Below are positions 1 through 6,170 of a DNA stretch of 15,790 nucleotides, in pieces. The notes below the pieces were generated by a model. That model worked only from the letters and a program-made list of their open reading frames with translations. It made no database searches and was not told the origin of the DNA. This DNA is from an uncultured Prevotellaceae bacterium. Its GTDB lineage: Bacteria > Bacteroidota > Bacteroidia > Bacteroidales > Bacteroidaceae. A program made the position numbers and the translations under genes. Numbering within the stretch: the stretch's first letter is position 1; each line of letters opens with the position of its first letter. Location of the stretch: the NCBI GenBank assembly GCA_902477365.1, contig CABSGW010000028.1, positions 1 through 15,790 of the forward strand, written 5' to 3'.

Positions 1-1126
1 AAGCCCACCCCCTATGAGGGGTTGTCACGACATCTCCGGTTTGCGGATTAATCACTTCCCATCGCGGGCCTCCCCCTCCCCCACGGGATATATCTGAAGG
101 GGAATAGACTCCTCGCTCATCTACCCAACAGTAATGAGCATGTGCCTTGCTCTCATGATCGTCCGGCAATGCTTTATACCATTCTTTTAAGCCCAAAGAT
201 ACCTTATCGTAATCGTTTCCGTGTATTGCAGATAACTGATTGGCTGTTGCATAGATCTCGTCCAAGCCACGTTTCTTCTCATGCCAAGATACACACTTTT
301 CATGGCATGCTATCAGATTCTTTGCAAAACACACCATATATTCGTGTGAAGTGGAAACAAATTTAGCCGCGTTTTTACGGCCTCCCTTCCAAACAAATTG
401 GGCTACAAAATTTGACTCTCCAAAGACCTCATTACAAATTTTCTTCAAATTATCGATTTCATGATCGTCTATGGAAATTAAAATCACGCCATCTTCAGTA
501 AGCAGACTTCTGGCAACAAGCAAACGTGCATAAATCATGGAGCACCAAGCAGAATGAAAACGTCCACTCGTCTCCACATTCTTGCGATAATGCATTCCGC
601 TTTCATCCTTACGACCTGCGGTTAACTGGTATTCTTGAAGCGATATGGAAAAATTATCACAGTAAATGAAATCACTTCCTGTATTATAAGGTGGGTCAAT
701 ATAAATAGTCTTAACTTTACCTATATACGACGTCTGCAACAGTTTCAGAACCTCTAAATTATCCCCTTCAACATATAAGTTCTTTGTTGTATCCCAATCT
801 ACACTTTCACTCACACAGGGACGTAAAGTTTTATTGATAGAGGTCGCTGCTTCCGCACGTGCAGCACGCTTACCAACCCATGTAAAATCATAAGATTCCT
901 GTTCCGCGCTACCAACGCAATCACCTAAGACTTCTCGCAATTTCAAGAAATCAACGGCCTTACGTAATTGGCCTGTTTCCTCATCAAAATATTCAGTGAA
1001 ACACTGCGGAAAAAGTTGATATAAAGCATCTATATTTATTTGAGTGGCAGAACGTGTTTCTTGTTGCAAATGTTCTATCTTTTGTTCCAATCGGGTCTTA
1101 TTTGGGTTGTTTCTACATGTCGGCAC
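1..1126 (-). CDS. mod: Type III restriction-modification DNA methyltransferase (Mod), 3' end cut off by window edge
   Basis: An open minus-strand frame of 375 codons enters from a stop near 1165 and is still open at base 1. The translation shows a Mod-type N-terminal region (TRLEQKIEHLQQ, then LYQLFPQCFTE), a conserved FTWVGKRAARAEAA stretch at about residues 81-94, and the amino-methyltransferase motif IV DPPYNTG at about residues 144-150 (codons for DPPY at 697-686). After that come SAWCSMIYARLLVARSLL and GVILISIDDHE, typical of beta-class N6-adenine methyltransferases, in which motif IV precedes the AdoMet-binding FxGxG motif. That motif should lie beyond the edge. In type III systems Mod methylates one strand of its site and, together with the Res nuclease, cuts unmethylated DNA; a res gene would be expected further left. 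No in-frame ATG exists near the N-terminus. GTG at 1126 is taken as the start, but TTG or a damaged ATG is possible. Family members are usually about 600-650 residues. Confidence 0.85.
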   Translation of the reverse strand, partial: MPTCRNNPNKTRLEQKIEHLQQETRSATQINIDALYQLFPQCFTEYFDEETGQLRKAVDFLKLREVLGDCVGSAEQESYDFTWVGKRAARAEAATSINKTLRPCVSESVDWDTTKNLYVEGDNLEVLKLLQTSYIGKVKTIYIDPPYNTGSDFIYCDNFSISLQEYQLTAGRKDESGMHYRKNVETSGRFHSAWCSMIYARLLVARSLLTEDGVILISIDDHEIDNLKKICNEVFGESNFVAQFVWKGGRKNAAKFVSTSHEYMVCFAKNLIACHEKCVSWHEKKRGLDEIYATANQLSAIHGNDYDKVSLGLKEWYKALPDDHESKAHAHYCWVDERGVYSPSDISRGGGGGPRWEVINPQTGDVVTTPHRGWA

Positions 1127-1236
1127 ACCTTTATTTAACCCTACTACAAAATAGTGTTTTCAAATAGTTCCATAGCTACATGAAGAAACAGCTTATTTAA
1201 TAATCCTGATTTTAAAAAGAAGTACTGAATACGTCA

Positions 1237-1268
1237 ATCTCTTTATAAGAGATTGGACTTAGTGTACA
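1237..1268 (+). repeat. Recombination-site-like repeat R1 (palindromic core plus 15-bp flank)
   Basis: The core is the 17-bp dyad ATCTCTT-TAT-AAGAGAT at 1237-1253, followed by the flank TGGACTTAGTGTACA to 1268. In this copy the dyad extends two more bases on each side (1235-1255), giving 9-bp arms around a 3-bp centre. It matches R2 at 29 of 32 positions. All three mismatches are the central bases 1244-1246. The lengths and symmetric arms would suit a tyrosine recombinase crossover site, and such a recombinase is encoded about 180 bp away. The recombination role is inferred. Confidence 0.8.
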
Positions 1269-1274
1269 AATATA
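1267..1274 (-). promoter_or_regulatory. Candidate promoter -7 box (TATATTTG) reading toward mod
   Basis: On the minus strand TATATTTG fits the Bacteroides sigma-ABfr -7 consensus TAnnTTTG perfectly. Its last two bases are the outer edge of repeat R1, so transcription would begin inside the repeat and run through its core toward mod, about 130 nt upstream of the presumed start. No TTTG is found at the usual -33 distance, which weakens the call. R2 lacks the box because the bases in front of its flank differ. Confidence 0.45.
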
Positions 1275-1399
1275 CGTAAAATCTTGTATTTGAGAATTAT
1301 TCATTTGTGATTTTTCTCTTTTTTAGACTCTTTCTTTGCATACTTTCAAGTTTTTCATTCTGTATATATTAGCTACTGAATATTTTTTGAGTAGATAGT

Positions 1400-1431
1400 A
1401 TCTCTTATAAAGAGATTGGACTTAGTGTACA
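1400..1431 (+). repeat. Recombination-site-like repeat R2 (core inverted relative to R1)
   Basis: The core is ATCTCTT-ATA-AAGAGAT at 1400-1416, followed by the same 15-bp flank as R1 to 1431. The core is the exact reverse complement of the R1 core, whereas the flank is in the same orientation. The repeat ends 13 bp before the stop codon of the recombinase gene (1445), so it sits right beside the enzyme that may act on it. The dyad does not extend beyond 7-bp arms here. Confidence 0.8.
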
Positions 1432-1444
1432 GCCTTAGCAATGG

Positions 1445-2374
1445 CTACAAAGATTCCAAAATCAACTGGTTAGCCTTATCCACAACTGTTGTATCTAATG
1501 AAGCCAAGTAAATTTGTGTGGTAGACTCTGAGTTATGCCCCATGCCTTCACTTATAACGGATATGGGTATAGATTTACTACGCGCTATGCTGGCCCATGA
1601 ATGCCGGGCCACGTACATAGTCAATGAGATGGGCAGATTTAACCGATTTCCTATGATCTTTAAGTTTCTGTTTACCATAAAAATAGCACTCTTATATTGT
1701 TGACGTTCATCACAATCACGCTTTTGAATAATGGGTAATAAATAACAGGTATCATTCACAGGATATTTACTCAACAAATCTTGCATACAGGATTCCCACC
1801 GGATAAAAAGCCGCTGACCAGTTTTCTTTCTTCGATACGACAACACATCGTTATTCAAATCTTTTTTTTTAAGATAGGCCATATCAACAAACGACATCCC
1901 GCGAGTATAAAAGCTAAACAAGAACATATCCCGAGCATAATCTAATGCTGTGTTACAACCTAAATCAAGTTCTTTTATCTGTTTGACAATACTAAAGGGA
2001 ATTGCACGCTTAATGGTTTTCTCTATACCTGTATAAACATGTCTGAATGGATAACATTGAACAACCAATTCTTTATCAACAGCACGATTATACACAGCAC
2101 GAAGAATTCTCATATAAAAAGAGATCGAATTCATACTAATCCCTTTCCTCTTCAGATAAAATTCATAAGCCTCCATCAGTTCCGAATCTATTTCTTTCAA
2201 CAGAATATCCTTACCTTCCCGAAACCGCATAAAACTGTTCAATGTTGTCGTATAAGTTTCTGATGTACGTACTTTATCAGACTCCTTCAACAGGGAAATA
2301 ACTTCGCACATAAAAACTGAAAGAAAAGTATGTATATTTGTTTTCTTGGAATAAGAAACACCACCTTTAGTCAT
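1445..2374 (-). CDS. Tyrosine recombinase / site-specific integrase of the Bacteroidales DNA-invertase-like type
   Basis: A 309-residue protein with an N-terminal SAM-like DNA-binding region (about residues 15-110, including RTSETYTTTLNSFMRF) and a C-terminal catalytic domain. The visible active-site residues are R158 in FYTRGMSFVDMAYL, a lysine in YRRKKTGQ (K183/K184), R257-H258 in YVARHSW, H280 in GMGHNSESTTQIY, and the nucleophile Y289. The first histidine of the usual HxxR box is tyrosine (Y254), which I recall as common in this Bacteroidetes subfamily. The protein is complete, so it is probably active. Enzymes of this size and sequence type in Bacteroidales often invert promoters or shuffle gene segments of surface-antigen and restriction-modification loci. 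The adjacent paired repeats and the mod gene fit that role better than integration of a large element, although integration cannot be excluded. ATG at 2374 is the natural start. Confidence 0.9.
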   Translation of the reverse strand: MTKGGVSYSKKTNIHTFLSVFMCEVISLLKESDKVRTSETYTTTLNSFMRFREGKDILLKEIDSELMEAYEFYLKRKGISMNSISFYMRILRAVYNRAVDKELVVQCYPFRHVYTGIEKTIKRAIPFSIVKQIKELDLGCNTALDYARDMFLFSFYTRGMSFVDMAYLKKKDLNNDVLSYRRKKTGQRLFIRWESCMQDLLSKYPVNDTCYLLPIIQKRDCDERQQYKSAIFMVNRNLKIIGNRLNLPISLTMYVARHSWASIARSKSIPISVISEGMGHNSESTTQIYLASLDTTVVDKANQLILESL

Positions 2375-2455
2375 ACAAAATATCGTTTACCGCTTCAATA
2401 CAATTATAAATAAAAAACAATCTCAAAGAAACAAACAGTTATAAATGAAAGCACG

Positions 2456-2923
2456 TTATAACTTACGGGCTAAATAAATCATGTCAACCAACTGAATTCC
2501 ATCTTCTATTATTGGATGATCGTAATTCAAAAGAAAAAAATTAGCGAGACGATGAGTATAAACAAAACCACAACTTTCATAAAAAAGACGAGTAGACGGA
2601 ACATCTCCCGTACCAACACGAAGTAAAGTACCTCCTTTTGCCCGACAAACAGAAGCTATAAAATCTACACATATACGCCCTATCCCTTCGCGTCTATGAG
2701 CAGGAGAAACTGCTATATTTTTAATTTCATAGACATTCGGACCTTCATCAGTACAAACACATACCGCTAAGACTTCTCCCGTTGGCGTCCGGCAAACATA
2801 CAGTACTCCACGATCCAAATACAAATCGATCATTGACTCTTGTTCATCTGCTAATAAGAGAAGCTCTAAATAGTTTTTCTTGTTTTCTGTAACTTGCTCA
2901 ATTATAATCGAAGAATTCATCAT
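2456..2923 (-). CDS. GNAT-family N-acetyltransferase
   Basis: A 155-residue cytoplasmic protein with a single GNAT fold. Motif A covers about residues 67-90 (IKNIAVSPAHRREGIG...), with the acetyl-CoA pyrophosphate-binding loop RREGIG at 77-82. Motif B is FYESCGF at 114-120. The N-terminal LLLLADEQESMIDLYLDRG resembles the YvbK-like subgroup of acetyltransferases. GNAT enzymes transfer an acetyl group from acetyl-CoA to an amine; the substrate cannot be read from the sequence. Two consecutive ATG codons open the frame, so either could be the start. The gene begins only 13 bp beyond a strong hairpin terminator that closes the porin gene, and no own promoter is evident in that gap. Confidence 0.88.
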   Translation of the reverse strand: MMNSSIIIEQVTENKKNYLELLLLADEQESMIDLYLDRGVLYVCRTPTGEVLAVCVCTDEGPNVYEIKNIAVSPAHRREGIGRICVDFIASVCRAKGGTLLRVGTGDVPSTRLFYESCGFVYTHRLANFFLLNYDHPIIEDGIQLVDMIYLARKL

Positions 2924-2935
2924 TTTAATATATGA

Positions 2936-2965
2936 AAAAGGGCAGGAGAAATCTCCTGCCCTTTT
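2936..2965 (-). terminator. Strong hairpin terminator after the OmpA-family porin gene
   Basis: Two perfectly complementary 14-base arms, 2936-2949 and 2952-2965, contain the G+C-rich core GGGCAGGAGA and end in four A-T pairs. On the minus strand the stem is followed by T residues. The structure lies 24-53 bases after the porin stop codon. It is symmetrical and could work in both directions. Confidence 0.9.
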
Positions 2966-2988
2966 GTTAATTACTTATTGTTTAGAAA

Positions 2989-4110
2989 TTACTGCAATTT
3001 TACGGTTACACGACGGTTGTAAGAGAACGGAGCGATATCATTCACACCACCTTTAGCCTCAACGATAATATTATCGCGGCTTACACCCATCTTAACCAAT
3101 TCGTCAACAACTGCATCAGCACGTTTCTGGCTCAATGTCTGGTTGTAAGCAGCGCTACCAGTCTTGCTATCAGCATAACCTGTTACAAGGATCTTATTGC
3201 CATTAGCCTTTGCATATTCAGCAACTTCTTTCACATTCACTAAGTCTTTTCTTGAAGCGATGCGAGAAGATCCAATTCTAAAGAACACAGATTGGCTAGT
3301 TGCAGCAAACTCCTTAACAGTTTTAGTTACAGGCTTAACTTGCTGGGCCTTAGCCAACATATCACGCAAACGTGCATTTTCATCCTGCTGTTCTTTCAAA
3401 GAAGCATTCATTGCATCCATTTGCTCTTTGTTCATTGCCATCAAAGCAGCTACGTCCGGAGTTTTCTCCCAAGTGCTCTTACCGATGTTATAAGTAACAC
3501 CGACAGAAGCTCCTAACAGTTTATCCCAACCACTCTTGCCTGCACCATCAATTCTGGTACGAGCTGCAGATGCATAAACATCTAAATTCAACAAGAAATG
3601 CTTGTTCAACTTCCATGTATTCAACAAACCTGCCGTATAAGCAAAGTCGTTTACATTGTCAGAGCAGTTACGAACACCACCAACACCTACATAAGGAATA
3701 AGATTCCAAACGCGTGTCTCGCTATATCCATAAATCATATTGCTCAGATTGAACAAAACATCACCTTGCAACTGCCACATATCAATTGTAGGGTGAGAAG
3801 TTTCTGAGTTCACTTGTTTTCCCCAAATACCATTGAATTTACCTCTCAAACCGATACCTGGAGTAAACCATTTACCAAGCGATACATCAAAACCAAACAT
3901 ACCACGATCCTTGCTAAAAGGATTGTTGGATACACCATGTTCCTGTGACGAATAGAAGGCATTATAATTACCTCCTACTGAAACGAACCAATTACTCCAA
4001 AATGAATTTGTAGCAACGCTATGTTTCATTCTAGGAGTTTCAACTGTCTCCTGAGCCATTGCTCCGGTAGACAAACCAGCAAACGCCAGTGCAATCATTA
4101 ATTTTTTCAT
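2989..4110 (-). CDS. OmpA-family outer membrane porin with peptidoglycan-binding domain
   Basis: A 373-residue secreted protein. Residues 1-19 form a signal peptide (MKKLMIALAFAGLSTGAMA, cleavage before Q20). Residues of about 35-210 alternate as expected for an eight-stranded OmpA-like beta-barrel (for example FVSVGGNYN, MFGFDVSLGKWF, LLGASVGVTYNIG). A short coiled-coil linker follows at about 222-258. The C-terminal OmpA domain spans about 273-372, with TGYADSKTG and NQTLSQKRADAV; D313 and R330 occupy the positions that bind diaminopimelate in this family. The protein should link the outer membrane to peptidoglycan. The frame is also open to a TTG two codons upstream, but ATG at 4110 starts directly at the signal peptide. 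The gene has its own promoter and terminator, so it is probably monocistronic and abundant. Confidence 0.93.
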   Translation of the reverse strand: MKKLMIALAFAGLSTGAMAQETVETPRMKHSVATNSFWSNWFVSVGGNYNAFYSSQEHGVSNNPFSKDRGMFGFDVSLGKWFTPGIGLRGKFNGIWGKQVNSETSHPTIDMWQLQGDVLFNLSNMIYGYSETRVWNLIPYVGVGGVRNCSDNVNDFAYTAGLLNTWKLNKHFLLNLDVYASAARTRIDGAGKSGWDKLLGASVGVTYNIGKSTWEKTPDVAALMAMNKEQMDAMNASLKEQQDENARLRDMLAKAQQVKPVTKTVKEFAATSQSVFFRIGSSRIASRKDLVNVKEVAEYAKANGNKILVTGYADSKTGSAAYNQTLSQKRADAVVDELVKMGVSRDNIIVEAKGGVNDIAPFSYNRRVTVKLQ

Positions 4111-4182
4111 ACTCAAAATATTAAGATTCTAAATCTCGTTATCTATTTTCAATTCCCTGAAAGCTATTCATGCTTTTGTATG

Positions 4183-4190
4183 CAAAGGTA
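4183..4190 (-). promoter_or_regulatory. Promoter -7 box (TACCTTTG) of the porin gene
   Basis: TACCTTTG on the minus strand is a perfect match to the Bacteroides TAnnTTTG element, placed 72 bp before the ATG at 4110. The upstream -33 element is poor; TATG about 23 bp away is the nearest approximation. The predicted leader is about 65 nt. Confidence 0.65.
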
Positions 4191-4223
4191 GCAAATCCTA
4201 GAGAACTAGCCTACATATTTCCT

Positions 4224-4259
4224 AAAAAAAAACTAATTTCGTACATTTATCACACGAAA
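4224..4259 (-). terminator. Probable terminator of the guaB-mutL gene run
   Basis: On the minus strand a 6-bp stem, TTTCGT/ACGAAA (4254-4259 with 4237-4242), has an 11-base loop. Four bases later comes a run of nine T (4232-4224). It begins 17 bp after the mutL stop codon. The stem is short, so the call is moderate. Confidence 0.5.
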
Positions 4260-4275
4260 ATCCATGTTTATCCGT

Positions 4276-6141
4276 TTAGATGAATATTTTTTCTAGCCTT
4301 TCATCCTCAAAAATAGAATATATCAATTTACCATCCGGTGTATAAGTGGGCATTTTACAAGCAAAAAGTGTATGAATCAAATGTGCCATTTGCTCTTGAG
4401 ACATGCCTTCACCATAACTTATAGCTGCTTTTTGGGACAAAGTCATGGCTAATACATGATTTATTTCTTCTTTTACCTGTTTTTTCTGTTCACATGATTG
4501 ATCTAAAATATCTCTCAGCAATATAACCGGATTTATATGATCTGTACCAGCCGGTATACCATTTATAGAAAATGATCCTCCGCCTAAATTTGACAAATCA
4601 AAGCCTACCGCAGTCAGTTCGTCCAACAGTTCATTTAATACCACTGCCTGAGATGGGGAAAACTCTACGATTTCAGGAAATAAGACTCCCTGCGAAGTTC
4701 CTGTTCCTTTTTGCAGCTGCTCCATGTATTTGTCATACAATACACGTATATGAGCACGACGTTGGTCGATAATCATAAGTCCGTCTTTCATCGGTGACAA
4801 AATATAAGTACCTTTATAAGATAAACAAATGGTAGAAACATCTTCCCATGTTTTTCGTTCCTTATCCACACAATTATCATATAAAGAAGAGAACCGTTCT
4901 GAAGACAGATTTTCAAACGAATCGACCGATACATTTTGTTGAGAAAATCCCTCATTACTATGTACAACATCAAACAATGCCTCCCAATCTTTTTTCGCCG
5001 AATGATTCCGTATTTCCTGTCGCGAGGTCTCTTCAAATGGTGTATACTTCGGATTATATTCAGGTATAGGAGGGCTTACAAGCGGATCATTCATTGAAAA
5101 AGCCGGAATTTGAGGCCGCTCTTCCGCATCAAAATCAATCGAAGGAGTAGCATTAAATTTTCCTAATGCCTCCTTTGTAGCAGCCTGCAAAATTTGCCAG
5201 ATTGCCTGTTCGTCTTCAAATTTGATTTCGGTTTTTGTTGGATGTATATTGACATCTATACGAGCCGGATCAACCTCCAAATAAATAAAATAAGAGACTT
5301 GCTCTCCATTAGGAATCAAACGCTCGTAAGCAGACATCACAGCACGCTGAAAATAAGGATGTCGCATAAAACGCCCATTCACAAAAAAATATTGGTGAGC
5401 ACCTTTTTTCCTTGAGCTATCAGGTGTACCCACATAGCCAAAGACACGAACCAGCGTAGTGTCAACCTTAACACTCAAAAGTTGTTGATTCAGCTTTTTC
5501 CCAAAAACATCAATAATACGCTGACGCGTAGATGCTTGCGCCAACGACATAACCGTAACGTCATTGTGGATCAATGTAAAACGTATATCTTCGTGAGCCA
5601 ACGCTATACGTTCAAACTCCATCAGGATATTACTCAGCTCTGTTTGATTGGATTTCAAAAACTTTCGACGTACCGGAACATTAAAAAACAAATTACGCAC
5701 TGCAAAATTAGCCCCCACAGGACAAGCAATCGGTTCCTGCGTTTCTATTTTAGAACCAGACAATCTAAGCGAAACCCCCAACTCACAATCATTGGTACGT
5801 GTTCTTAATTCCACCTGAGCTACTGCTGCAATCGAGGCCAACGCTTCCCCCCTAAATCCCATCGTTTGTAAAGCAAACAAATCGGCTGCTGAAGAAATTT
5901 TAGAAGTAGCGTGCCGCTCAAAAGCCAAACGAGCATCGGTCTCCGACATACCTTTTCCGTCATCTATTACCTGTATACTTGTTTTGCCGGCATCAACTAT
6001 AACGACTTTAATATTTCCAGCATTTGCATCTAAAGCATTCTCCACCAACTCCTTTACAACAGAAGCCGGTCGCTGAATAACCTCCCCGGCCGCAATTTGA
6101 TTTGCGACTGAATCGGGCAACAAACGAATTACATCTCCCAT
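4276..6141 (-). CDS. mutL: DNA mismatch repair protein MutL
   Basis: A 621-residue protein. The N-terminal GHKL ATPase domain (about 1-330) has all three ATP motifs: ENALDA at 34-39, DDGKGM at 60-65 and GFRGEAL at 95-101. The DVNIHPTKTEIKF segment is at 296-308. A poorly conserved linker (about 330-430) leads to the C-terminal dimerisation domain (about 435-621). MutL couples MutS mismatch recognition to strand excision. The site that reads DQHAxxExxxxE in endonuclease-type MutL is D459-Q-R-R-A-H-I here, and the second metal site near the C-terminus reads TYTPDGKL instead of CPHGRP, so this MutL probably has no nuclease activity. The gene is the last of the run that starts at guaB, 29 bp after the OstA-like gene. 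ATG at 6141 gives the usual family N-terminus. Confidence 0.96.
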   Translation of the reverse strand: MGDVIRLLPDSVANQIAAGEVIQRPASVVKELVENALDANAGNIKVVIVDAGKTSIQVIDDGKGMSETDARLAFERHATSKISSAADLFALQTMGFRGEALASIAAVAQVELRTRTNDCELGVSLRLSGSKIETQEPIACPVGANFAVRNLFFNVPVRRKFLKSNQTELSNILMEFERIALAHEDIRFTLIHNDVTVMSLAQASTRQRIIDVFGKKLNQQLLSVKVDTTLVRVFGYVGTPDSSRKKGAHQYFFVNGRFMRHPYFQRAVMSAYERLIPNGEQVSYFIYLEVDPARIDVNIHPTKTEIKFEDEQAIWQILQAATKEALGKFNATPSIDFDAEERPQIPAFSMNDPLVSPPIPEYNPKYTPFEETSRQEIRNHSAKKDWEALFDVVHSNEGFSQQNVSVDSFENLSSERFSSLYDNCVDKERKTWEDVSTICLSYKGTYILSPMKDGLMIIDQRRAHIRVLYDKYMEQLQKGTGTSQGVLFPEIVEFSPSQAVVLNELLDELTAVGFDLSNLGGGSFSINGIPAGTDHINPVILLRDILDQSCEQKKQVKEEINHVLAMTLSQKAAISYGEGMSQEQMAHLIHTLFACKMPTYTPDGKLIYSIFEDERLEKIFI

Positions 6142-6170
6142 ATAAACAGCATTTAATTGGAGCTAATTGT

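Larger units (their letters stand above)
1127..1444. other. Gene-free region between recombinase and mod, holding a putative DNA switch
   Basis: This 318-bp, very A+T-rich stretch has no credible gene; its short frames lack family resemblance. It holds two 32-bp near-identical direct repeats with palindromic cores (1237-1268 and 1400-1431), a 131-bp segment between them, and a perfect Bacteroides-type -7 box touching the left repeat and directed toward mod. About 110 bp of leader separates the left repeat from the presumed mod start. Confidence 0.8.

Noticed and set aside
66..90. Short C/G runs in mod (two runs of five with one break) as a slippage-type phase-variation tract
   Set aside because: The runs are short and interrupted and encode a glycine stretch (RGGGGGPRWEVINP) that appears natural for the Mod family, so they are probably not a switch.
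142..366. A 74-codon plus-strand open frame at the left edge
   Set aside because: It is antisense to the mod gene, which has the DPPY motif and family-typical sequence on the other strand.
1237..1255. Palindromes in R1 and R2 as transcription terminators
   Set aside because: The stems are A+T-rich with a three-base loop, and no T run follows on either strand.
1237..1431. CRISPR array
   Set aside because: There are only two repeat copies, the intervening segment is 131 bp, and no cas genes are present.
1445..2923. Border of a prophage or integrative conjugative element
   Set aside because: No tRNA, attachment-site duplication, or phage or transfer genes are visible. The recombinase size and the local repeats suit a switch better, although sequence to the left could still change this.
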